Shown piece by piece: positions 1 to 12,000 of a stretch of 64,000 nucleotides of DNA. The DNA is from Amoebophrya sp. A120. Its lineage: Eukaryota; Sar; Dinophyceae; Syndiniales; Amoebophryaceae. A program made the position numbers and the translations under genes. The stretch spans positions 124,001 through 188,000 of the forward strand of contig CAJINV010000015.1 in assembly GCA_905178155.1 (NCBI GenBank), written 5' to 3'. Each line of letters starts with the position of its first letter. The stretch's first letter is position 1. Below the pieces are notes generated by a model. The model was not told the origin of the DNA. It was given only the letters and a program-made list of their open reading frames with translations, and made no database searches.

Positions 1-3000
1 ACGCAAAACTGACCAGACAGTTGTACCAGCATCTCCCCCCGCAGCACCCGGCTGCCCAAACGTTCTCCCAGCCGCTCCGGAGCTTGGCGCCGGAAGATCC
101 GCGGCACTTTGTGGCCCGAAAGACATCGGCACCCCCGGCTGGTAACTCGCGGCCTCTTGGTACAACTCTTCTTTAGTTGTGCTGCCCAGCTTTTTGTCTA
201 CACTTTGCGCCGCTCCTTTCAGGTCACCAATATTCACTTCTTGGATTAAATACTGGAAATCTTCCATTTCTAGCTCCGACAGTTGATCTCTATTCTCGTG
301 AATCAGATCTGCCATCATGACGCCGAATTCAGCTTCTTCCAGGAGCTCCTCGCCCGAGCGGCAATCCTGTTCGCATATGCATTGCAAATATGTCTGGGTC
401 TGGAAACTTGTGATGCAAGTCCCTAAACAATAAGTGCTCTCCTGTAATGCGCCACCAAGCATGACAAGTTTTTTCGTGCTTCTGTGCTGCGTACTTCGCA
501 TGAGCAACTTCGCTTTTGTATGACAGGCAAGAGGGCCTCTACTTGGTGGCCACGCAATACAGAGTGCAGAGTCATGCCAGCCTAGCATGACAAATCTCAA
601 AATCTTCCAGACCCAGACACTTTTACATTTGATATCGCAGTTCGCATTGCCAATCTGGTCCATCGCATCCACCCGGTCTTGGTACTGCTGCTTTCGCACC
701 TCAGATAAAAAGAACTCGTCACTCGCCAGATTTTCCAAGTTCTGGCCAGCATCTTGTTGCTGTTCTTTTTCCATTTCTCTCTCCACAACGTTCGTCACGG
801 TCTCGACCTGTTTCTCGCTCCAGTAACTCTTAAAAAACCCGCCCACGCGCTTCAAAGACCGAATGCCTTGAAAAAATTTTTGCTTCATGCGGCACATGAA
901 CCCCGGTTTTTGGTCTCGTTGTGACGATGATGTTGATGTGGTCCCAGAGGCTCGAAAAGATCCACTGGGAGCGCCGCCGGCCGTGGTGAGCAGGGCTTGT
1001 TGCATCAAATCCGCTTGAGGACCCGCTTGCGCTTCGGAAGTAGAACCAGGAGGACTATCACCAGCAGCGTTCGTCGTGTGCTGCCATTTGTCCTTCTTCC
1101 GGCCCTTCAATTGCTGCTCCCACACGTTCGCTTGGTCGCAGTTCACGGCTTTGAAGTCCCAGGAAACGTACTTGATCTTATTGCTGGGAGGCGGCTCAGA
1201 AGAAGCCCCCTTAGTAGATGAAGTTTTCCCGAGGGCGCGCCCAGTACTCACGAACGCCGTCGCCCTCGCAGAGCGTCGCTCGCGCTCGGTTTTCGGGATT
1301 TCAACGGGTGGGTAGAAAATTGCTTCACCTTGACCGACTGTGCTTGCGCGCAGGTTGCCCTCTGTACCTGCTTGTCCTTCCATGAAAATGTCTTCACCGG
1401 CACCTCCACTATCCGCGTCTCTGTAATTTTCTGGCGCATCATTATTCGGTTGGATCCGTGACCCGTAATCCCAGGCAGAAATGCGCACAACGCACTGGTC
1501 TCGGGCTCGCCCGGACAAGATTTCCACGTGGGTGTCATGCTCCAGAAAGATACGGAAGGGGTGCTGCTTCGCTTTTTGAATCTCCCAATAGTTTCTCATA
1601 TCAAAATCGAATTGGTTCTCAAAATTGAACACGAGCTGGTTCTGAATCAGTTCGGCATTCACTGTGTTCAGCAATTTCGACGGCTTTAAAAAGTTGCTTT
1701 CACCCTTTTTGCCCCCCGCGTTATCCTGCGTTTTGAAGATCTGCGGAAGCCCTTTTTTGATGAGTTTCGCCATCCCTGCCAGAACACCAGAACTGGTAGA
1801 AGCCGATGCATTATCATAATCTTCTTGATCGCTGGAGGCGTCTTCGAAGCGTCTGTCCTCTTCTTCCTGCATCATTTGCGCTTTTTCCTCTTCCCACTTT
1901 TTCTGCAATATCAGCCGCTGTCTGTCTTTCTCGTCCTTCCACGCTTGTGGCAGCGAGCCGCTTATGAATTGCAAAAGTATCGTACTCGTACTAATTGCAA
2001 TCTTGCATGACAGACCTACCTTTTTACCTGAGTTAGCATTACAAATCCAGTTTTTCTTTCTGATAAAATTTGTAATGCAATTTATACTAGTACGATACTT
2101 TTGCAATGCATACCGCTATCTTCCTGCAGTTCCAGTCTGCCCTTGTACCACAACTCAAGGCATGGATTGTAAAAATGTCTGGGTCTGGAAGAATGCAACT
2201 TGTGATGCTACTTTTGGAATGTAAAAAAATCTGTATTGCATGAGCAGCAAGAGGCGCCCAGTTTTTGCTCCGCGGAGAGGGCATTTGTCATGCGGAATGC
2301 GCATCAAGATACCCACAGAAAATTTGTGATGCTGGGGCATACATCGCAGACATCACGGGTCATACAAAATGTGCATGGCAAACCTTGCAGCCTTCCAGAC
2401 CCAGACATATTTGCATTTGATACAAGGGGCTGATGTGCTCTTGTCTCAACATGATCCGCTCCTACTTCCATAGAAGAAGTACCCGCACTTTGTAGTTCAA
2501 CATCCGCGTCGACAAACTGAAAGAGCAAAGCGCTCAGTTTCCCCTCCCTATTCGTCTTGTACCCGAGTTCATAGCCCGATCGGAACCCCAGACTGTGTCC
2601 CCCAGAGCTGTACTGCTTGAAATTGTGGGGGAGAAACCGGTTGGAAACCGTGTGGTAGGACCCGTACATCGGTTTCATGTGCGCTTCGATCTGCACAAAT
2701 CGGTCGATTGCTTTGGAATAGCGCAACAGAATCTCCTTCTCCCGGATTTGCTCTTGCAATTCATCCCAGAACTTTTGCTTCCGCGATTCTACTATCAACT
2801 GCAAAAGTGTCTGGGTCTGGAAGAATGCGCGATTTGTCATGCAGCTTTTCCATGACCCATGAGGTCTGGAATGCAGGAACGAGCATGACAAATTCTGTGC
2901 GATCTCTCTCATGCCTATCCTGCATGAGAAACTCCCTCCTGACTTGGTCAAAACTGGACGACTTTTGGTAATCACGCAACACAGATTTTTATTTTGCATG

Positions 3001-6000
3001 TTTCAGATCTAGCATGACAAGTTGCATTCTTCCAGACCCAGACACTTTTACATTTGATATCTACTTCCGCATTTATTTGTTTGCCGTCCTCGTCCGGCGC
3101 ATCAAAATACTCGTTTTGCAAGAACTCCTCGTGAGAGGATTTCAGGTAATTCTTCGGGTCTACAAACTGCTTGTATCGAGTGTATTCTATCTCTTGGTCG
3201 ATAGGGCAATCGTTTTCACCTGTTCTTTGTGGTGGAAAAAAGTGGCCATCCTCTAGTCGCTGAGCTGCTGGAGCTGGTGCAGTACTTCTTGCCACGTCTC
3301 CGAACTGCTCTCTTTTCAGCTCTTCCACCCGCTTTCGCAGAACTTTCACCCACTGCGCCGCCACGTGCTCGGACGGCGCGGTAAAAACGAACGTGGTCGG
3401 CTGGCTGCGGTTTTCGTCTTTTTCACGAGCCAAGAATTCTTTTTTTCCACCGAACAGAGGTTTATCCACGTACTTCTCCCCACTAATCTCGTGGAAGGTC
3501 AACGTCGTTTCGTCAACGTAGCCCGCGACGTTCCAAAAGGTGTCATCAGTATTGGCTCTCTGTCTACTTTTCGCGCTATCAAGCCGCTCCTTCCTTAGGC
3601 GAATCTCTGCGCTGCCGCGCTCCGGTACCCCAAGTTGCGCTCGCGCGGACAGGGATGCATTTCTTACCGCAGCTTGTCCTTCAGGGTGGTTTATTTCTGG
3701 TGCTCTTCCCAGCATGGGAGTATTCCTTTGATCATCACTTATTTCGTGCGGAGGATTCGCGTCCACCAGTCCCTTCGGGCCACTATTCTGGCACATCTCT
3801 TCCCAAATCCAATTGGAGAAGGTTGTTACTGCAAACTGGAATTTGTTTTCCAAATTTGCGTAGCGTTCCTCGCCCGCCACAACTTGCCGACCACCACCAC
3901 GCGGTTCTTGAAAAGCCTCAATGACGGTGGTGTGCTCCAGAAAAATTTCCTGCTGCTCGTGGTCTTCGAAACTTGCGGGGGAAAAGGCTAACTGCAGAGA
4001 CTCGGGTATCCTAAGTACAAACGTCCCCACCCCAGAGTTGTATTTGTAATGCGAATCTGCATGCTGGAGCTGGAAACGTTTCCCATGCGGAGCCCCATGA
4101 GAAGCATTGCCTAGTCGTGTTTCGGAATTTCTCATGCTTTTCAATAGGCGTGATATGCTAGTAGATCTGTGATGCTTCGGAGCTAGCCAAACAGGATAAC
4201 AATACGAAGCCAAACTCGTCGTTGTCATGCGCCACAACCAAAGCTAGTAAATTTGTGTGGCAGACTTCCCTTCTTGACTATGGGGCTCGGATGTTTTTAC
4301 AAAGGATATCGGGGTCGCTGTTGTCATGGTCCTCGTTCGTCCATTTTAACTGGTCATATCACACGGAAAAACACAGGCAGGTTAGATTACTATTTGAACT
4401 GCAGCAACTGCCCAAAAGTGATCACTTGGGGGGTGTTCCGGGGTCTGTTCCGACCCCTGCTCCGTGTTTGAAACACGAGCTAACTCGGCAAAAACGTCCT
4501 GCACCCTCCAAAACATACCCCGGAACCGCCTCCGCAAAAGTGACACCCGACCCCGGAGGGTCACTTTTCGAGAGTCGGGCCCGACCCCGGACCTGACTGT
4601 CGGAAAGTGGCATCCGGGGTGTGGTCTGGGGTGTGTTTTGGGGTGTGTTCTGGGGTATGTTCTGACCCCTGTTCTGGGGTATCACATCAGACACGACCTG
4701 AATCGGCACAAACCTTCCTCCTGCGCACCCCAAAACATACACCCCTCCTGACTCCGGAAAGGATACACCCGACCCCGGGTGCCGCTTTTCAAGAGTCAGC
4801 CAGGCCCGACCCCGAGCACGACTGCCGGAAGGCGCGGAGCCTTCAGGGCCGCGTAGCGAGCCAAATGCGGGGCGCACACAGCCAGCCTACAGGGCCGTAG
4901 CCTATTGGCGGGGCGTAGCCTACGGAGCGTAGCCAACAAAGCGAAGCCGTAGCCAACAAAGCCGTAGCCGACGGGGCGTAGCCTACCCTCGCTTGACCTG
5001 GCTATCCCGCCAAACAAGGGCAACAATCATTCAAACAAGGGGCGGGGCGACCGGCGGCGAGGAGCAAGGCCAGAGCCAGAAAACCTGCCCGCGCGCGCCC
5101 TGACTCCGCCGCCAAGGCAAGGCAACTAAAAACCACGGGGCGGGGCGACCTAAATAAGGCAAGGAGCAAGGCCAGAGCCAGAGGGCTTGCCTTCGTGCGG
5201 GCTGCGGGCTACGTCGCAAAACAGAGGCAACACGGGGCGGGGGGCGGCTGCGAGCAAGGCCCCCCCGCCCGCCTGTGGGCTCCGGCCTAGCCTACGGCCG
5301 TCGGATCTCCTTGACAGCCTCGAATCTCCTTGACAGCCTCGAATCTCCTTGACAGCCTCCAATCTCCTTGACAGCCTCGAATCTCCTTGACAGCCTCCAA
5401 TCTCCTTGACAGTCTTGCATCTCCTTGACAGCCTCCAATCTCCTTGACAGCCTCGAATCTCCTTGACAGTCTTGCATCTCCTTGACAGTCTTGCATCTCC
5501 TTGACAGCCTCCAATCTCCTTGACAGCCTCGAATCTCCTTGACAGCCTCCAATCTCCTTGACAGCCTCGAATCTCCTTGACAGCCTCCAATCTCCTTGAC
5601 AGCCTCGAATCTCCTTGACAGCCTCCAATCTCCTTGACAGCCTCGAATCTCCTTGACAGCCTCCAATCTCCTTGACAGCCTCGAATCTCCTTGACAGCCT
5701 CCAATCTCCTTGACAGCCTCGAATCTCCTTGACAGCCTCCAATCTCCTTGACAGCCTCGAATCTCCTTGACAGCCTCCAATCTCCTTGACAGCCTCGAAT
5801 CTCCTTGACAGCCTCCAATCTCCTTGACAGCCTCGAATCTCCTTGACAGCCTCCAATCTCCTTGACAGCCTCGAATCTCCTTGACAGCCTCCAATCTCCT
5901 TGACAGCCTCGAATCTCCTTGACAGCCTCCAATCTCCTTGACAGCCTCGAATCTCCTTGACAGCCTCCAATCTCCTTGACAGCCTCGAATCTCCTTGACA

Positions 6001-9000
6001 GCCTCCAATCTCCTTGACAGTCTTGCATCTCCTTGACAGCCTCCAATCTCCTTGACAGCCTCGAATCTCCTTGACAGCCTCCAACCTCCTTGACAGCCTC
6101 GAATCTCCTTGACAGCCTCCAATCTCCTTGACAGCCTCGAATCTCCTTGACAGCCTCCAATCTCCTTGACAGCCTCGAATCTCCTTGACAGCCTCCAATC
6201 TCCTTGACAGCCTCGAATCTCCTTGACAGCCTCCAATCTCCTTGACAGCCTCGAATCTCCTTGACAGCCTCCAATCTCCTTGACAGCCTCGAATCTCCTT
6301 GACAGCCTCCAATCTCCTTGACAGCCTCGAATCTCCTTGACAGCCTCCAATCTCCTTGACAGCCTCGAATCTCCTTGACAGCCTCCAATCTCCTTGACAG
6401 CCTCGAATCTCCTTGACAGCCTCCAATCTCCTTGACAGCCTCGAATCTCCTTGACAGCCTCCAATCTCCTTGACAGCCTCGAATCTCCTTGACAGCCTCC
6501 AATCTCCTTGACAGCCTCGAATCTCCTTGACAGCCTCCAATCTCCTTGACAGCCTCGAATCTCCTTGACAGCCTCCAATCTCCTTGACAGCCTCGAATCT
6601 CCTTGACAGCCTCCAATCTCCTTGACAGCCTCGAATCTCCTTGACAGCCTCCAATCTCCTTGACAGCCTCGAATCTCCTTGACAGCCTCCAATCTCCTTG
6701 ACAGCCTCGAATCTCCTTGACAGCCTCCAATCTCCTTGACAGCCTCGAATCTCCTTGACAGCCTCCAATCTCCTTGACAGCCTCGAATCTCCTTGACAGC
6801 CTCCAATCTCCTTGACAGCCTCGAATCTCCTTGACAGCCTCCAATCTCCTTGACAGCCTCGAATCTCCTTGACAGCCTCCAATCTCCTTGACAGCCTCGA
6901 ATCTCCTTGACAGCCTCCAATCTCCTTGACAGCCTCGAATCTCCTTGACAGCCTCCAATCTCCTTGACAGCCTCGAATCTCCTTGACAGCCTCCAATCTC
7001 CTTGACAGCCTCGAATCTCCTTGACAGCCTCCAATCTCCTTGACAGCCTCGAATCTCCTTGACAGCCTCCAATCTCCTTGACAGCCTCGAATCTCCTTGA
7101 CAGCCTCCAATCTCCTTGACAGCCTCGAATCTCCTTGACAGCCTCCAATCTCCTTGACAGCCTCGAATCTCCTTGACAGCCTCCAATCTCCTTGACAGCC
7201 TCGAATCTCCTTGACAGCCTCCAATCTCCTTGACAGCCTCGAATCTCCTTGACAGCCTCCAATCTCCTTGACAGCCTCGAATCTCCTTGACAGCCTCCAA
7301 TCTCCTTGACAGCCTCGAATCTCCTTGACAGCCTCCAATCTCCTTGACAGCCTCGAATCTCCTTGACAGCCTCCAATCTCCTTGACAGCCTCGAATCTCC
7401 TTGACAGCCTCCAATCTCCTTGACAGCCTCGAATCTCCTTGACAGCCTCCAATCTCCTTGACAGCCTCGAATCTCCTTGACAGCCTCCAATCTCCTTGAC
7501 AGCCTCGAATCTCCTTGACAGCCTCCAATCTCCTTGACAGCCTCGAATCTCCTTGACAGCCTCCAATCTCCTTGACAGCCTCGAATCTCCTTGACAGCCT
7601 CCAATCTCCTTGACAGCCTCGAATCTCCTTGACAGCCTCCAATCTCCTTGACAGCCTCGAATCTCCTTGACAGCCTCCAATCTCCTTGACAGCCTCGAAT
7701 CTCCTTGACAGCCTCCAATCTCCTTGACAGCCTCGAATCTCCTTGACAGCCTCCAATCTCCTTGACAGCCTCGAATCTCCTTGACAGCCTCCAATCTCCT
7801 TGACAGCCTCGAATCTCCTTGACAGCCTCCAATCTCCTTGACAGCCTCGAATCTCCTTGACAGCCTCCAATCTCCTTGACAGCCTCGAATCTCCTTGACA
7901 GCCTCCAATCTCCTTGACAGCCTCGAATCTCCTTGACAGCCTCCAATCTCCTTGACAGCCTCGAATCTCCTTGACAGCCTCCAATCTCCTTGACAGCCTC
8001 GAATCTCCTTGACAGCCTCCAATCTCCTTGACAGCCTCGAATCTCCTTGACAGCCTCCAATCTCCTTGACAGCCTCGAATCTCCTTGACAGCCTCCAATC
8101 TCCTTGACAGCCTCGAATCTCCTTGACAGCCTCCAATCTCCTTGACAGCCTCGAATCTCCTTGACAGCCTCCAATCTCCTTGACAGCCTCGAATCTCCTT
8201 GACAGCCTCCAATCTCCTTGACAGCCTCGAATCTCCTTGACAGCCTCCAATCTCCTTGACAGCCTCGAATCTCCTTGACAGCCTCCAATCTCCTTGACAG
8301 CCTCGAATCTCCTTGACAGCCTCCAATCTCCTTGACAGCCTCGAATCTCCTTGACAGCCTCCAATCTCCTTGACAGCCTCGAATCTCCTTGACAGCCTCC
8401 AATCTCCTTGACAGCCTCGAATCTCCTTGACAGCCTCCAATCTCCTTGACAGCCTCGAATCTCCTTGACAGCCTCCAATCTCCTTGACAGCCTCGAATCT
8501 CCTTGACAGCCTCCAATCTCCTTGACAGCCTCGAATCTCCTTGACAGCCTCCAATCTCCTTGACAGTCTTGCATCTCCTTGACAGCGCCGAATCTCCTTG
8601 ACAATCTTGCATCTCCTTGACAGCTTCCAATCTCCTTGACAGCCTCGAATCTCCTTGACAGCCTCCAATCTCCTTGACAGCCTCGAATCTCCTTGACAGT
8701 CTTGCATCTCCTTGACAGCCTCCAATCTCCTTGACAGCCTCGAATCTCCTTGACGGCCTCGAGTCTCCTTGTCAGGCTCGAATCTCCTCGACCCCCCTGG
8801 ACGGCCTCCAATCTCCTCGACAGTCTTGCGTCTTCTTTACAGCAAAACCGGGAAAATTTATTAGAAGGACTTTAGAGGCCGGGACCGCCCGGGCGTTTTC
8901 CACCTGACCGCCCCCATGGGGCGCGGCGCCGACTCCACGGGCGCCAGACCCCATGGGGCGCGGCGCCGACTCCACGGGCGCCAGACCCGCCCCTGTCTGT

Positions 9001-12000
9001 CTCAAACAAAGAAAAACCCTCCGCATCATGGGCAAGAAAAGCGACCGCGTGCGGCTCTTCTTCGCCGCAAGGTCGCAGCGCGGGGACTCTGTCCCCGCGC
9101 CATGGCCTTAGTTTGTAATGCAAAAGCGAACACGCAAAAAAATCTGTACTGCATATCCTAAAAAACAGCACGCGATGGGTCCGCCCATGACAGACCTTTC
9201 TGAGTATGTATTTTCGCATTACAAATGTGGCCCGCCTGCTTTTTTCTGTGGAATAGGTCAGCAGCGATGGCCAAAGTGTCACCGATCAAGACCGCGTAGC
9301 TAAAGCTACCATCAGATGAGAAAATATCCCAAAGACTTTATGATAAGGAAAAATCCCCCCTCCCCATATTATTGAATGAAAAGCTACGCTTCCGCAAATT
9401 TGTGTTGCTGCTTTGCGGTCACAAATCGCATTTGTCGACGCAAGAAGACAAGGGCAGAAGCTTCCGCCCCATGAGGGAAGCGATTTGTCATGCTGTTGGG
9501 CCTAAAGGGGAGCCGTTTGCCATGCTGAAAAACTAGACCCATGCGCCCCGTCCTTCCCTGGGGATCTGGCCGCAATGCCTCTCTGCAATACAAAGCTGAT
9601 TTGTGTACACAAATCCAGCATCAGAAATTCCGTTTTGATATGGGGAGGGGGGATTTTTCCTTTCGATAGAGTTGCTCTGCTTTGCCGCTGTATTTTCACC
9701 CGCACGCTGGACTGCATGTGCAGGAAAGAATTTGAGATGAGCGCACGGTAACCTCCCGCTCCGTCGGAAGATCGGTTGGTTCTTTCGTCTTCAACAAAGT
9801 CTTTTCGTTTGCCCCCATCGATTTTGTTCTCCAGATCCAAAACGGAAAGCCAAGGAATTTTTTTTTCGAAATCGACTTGCCGATCATGATCCCCTCGTCT
9901 CTCCAAGCTCCAGACCTTAATTGGCGGCCGCAAGTGGGTTTCAATAGGGATCCAGGGAAAGTACCTGTTCTGAAGTCGCGCAGTGGCAGCAAAATCGCTG
10001 GAAACTTCACGCCCCAAGGCCGCTTGTGCCGTTTCCTCCGGTTGCTCCTGCTCTCCTGCAAGACCGGCTGCTGGACTCGCGTCGGCCGGTGGGCTCTTCC
10101 TGGCCAGTGCTCTACTTCCTCCCTGTGCTCTCTTATCAAATGCAAAAGTGTCTGGGTCTGGAAGGATGCAAGGTTTGTCATGCACATTTTGCGTGACTCC
10201 TGATGTCTGCAATGCATGCCCTAGCATCACAGATCTTGTGAGGGCTTTCTGATGTTGGTGTTGCGTATACCGCATGAGAAATAATGCCCTCTCGCCGTGG
10301 CCAAAACCAGACCTCTTTTGCTGTTCGTGCAATACAGATTTTTAGATAATGCAGACGCGGCATCACAAGTTGCATATTTTCAGATCCAGACATTTTTGCG
10401 TTTGATATCTCTCATTGCTTGTCTTGTGCAAGTCTACCCGTTGCTGCAAGTCCTCATACCAGTTTCGTATCCTGAGGAAAAATGTCCCCACACCAGAGTT
10501 GTCATGCAGATTTGCAAGCACAGGAACATTTGTAATGCGCATCGCCAGGAGAAGCATTTTTAGTCGTGTTTTGGAATTTGTAATGCTGTGAACAGGATGA
10601 GCAGATGGATTTCTGATGCAGCTGGCCTTGCGAGCCTGCACTACACTACGGACTGCAACTTGTGATGCGTGACCCCCAAAAGTTCTAGGTTTGTATTGCA
10701 AAGTCCCCATCCTGACTCTGGTGTGGGGATGTTTTTACTCAGGACACTTCTGCAAGCGAGTTCACTCCGGCAAGCGAACTGCAATTTCGTCCGGATCTTG
10801 CTGTGGTTCAGGTGCACCTGCTTCAAAGTCCCGCGTCGCCGGTCCTCGGGGTCGTCATACGACCGCTTTGGCTTCGGCGAAACCGGGTCCGAGGTGTCCC
10901 CAGGTCGTTTCTCGAAGGGCATGTGAATGTCCGGGTAGTGGTAAAAGTGAATTTCCAAAATCTGCAGCTTGTGGGGCGGATCTACTTGTTTGTTTCTCGG
11001 GAGGTTTGTTACGGATGACCCAGTGGACGTCGGCGCTTTATTCGCAGCCGTTTTCGAGGCCGTCGTCACAGTATCTTTCACAGTGAAAAGGGACCCCGAA
11101 TTCTGTTGCATAGTACCTCCCGCCACAGAAGTTCTACCGCTAGAAGTACCACTGAAAAGCGGCCCGGTGGTCATAAAGGGGTCGGGGAGCAGGCGGACCT
11201 TTGTGGTAGATTCCAGCGGGATTTGCTGGAGGAGGTTTGTGTAGAAGTCAAACTTTCCTTCCCCGCTACCCGTCTCGCCGCGCCGACTTATATTCTCGTC
11301 CAGTTTCGCAATCCCCAGAGTGTTCTCCGCCAAAATTCCGTACACCAACCCGACTGAGAGATGCGCGTTCGTGACCTGGTCCGCGTTTCTATCTTCGTAC
11401 GGATTCTCCATCGCGTTCAGCCAAAACAGCTCGCCCTGGCGAATAATGGCGTGCTGCTGCGGCCGGAACAGCCACGCGCCGAAGATTTGGGGGTTGTCCA
11501 GGTTTTGATCTCTAGCGGGCAAATTCCACCAACTTTTTGGCGGAACCAACTGGTGTAACTGGACTACATGGTCGGTGAAAAGAGAATTATTACCGTTTTC
11601 ATCTTCTTTTCCACGAGCAGTGACTGCTGCGCTACCGGTTTTTCCTCCACTTGTTTCTATTTTCGGAAAAATCTCATAGTCATCCTGCATGTCTTTCCAG
11701 TAGGTCTTATACGCCGGAATCCAGTTGGCTTTGTCTGGGTTGCTCACACAATCATCCACCAGCGTCAGTTTCGCTTGCAGAATCCTTTGCTGAATCAAAG
11801 TCACCCAGTGATCTCGCTCCTCCGCGGACTGCGTCTCAAACAAGTAGTCGACTTTGGTCCGGTAAGCTCCAGTGTTCGGGCGAATGCGGTCGCTCCGCTG
11901 AAACTCCTTTGCATCGCGCTCCCCCTATGCGAGTGCTCAACTGCTGCTGCTCCTTCTCATTTGTAAAATGCAAAGCAAGGAAGTTGATTCATTCAGTTCT

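Larger units (their letters stand above)
4357..9255. mobile_element. Introner IE6, family F, swollen to 4.9 kb by internal insertion
   Basis: The outer ends match the 173-175 bp family F copies IE44 and IE46: TATCACACGGAAA on the left and CCTGCTTTTTTCTGTGGAATA on the right. Both sides carry the perfect duplication GGTCA. Only about 43 bp on the left and 146 bp on the right are introner; roughly 4,400-9,110 is inserted DNA (GC-rich repeats and the 19-bp minisatellite). Removal of the whole interval joins ...LAIAADQLKWTNED... in frame, so the gene seems to tolerate it as an intron. Confidence 0.85.

Noticed and set aside
5150-8811. Three overlapping minus-strand open frames of over 1,100 codons
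   Set aside because: They are the 19-bp minisatellite read in its three frames. The unit lacks stops and 19 is not divisible by 3, so all frames stay open. The interval is inside introner IE6 and is removed from gene 1.
5304-8838. CRISPR-like array
   Set aside because: Units are directly adjacent with no unique spacers, unit length is 19 bp, no cas genes are present and the context is eukaryotic.
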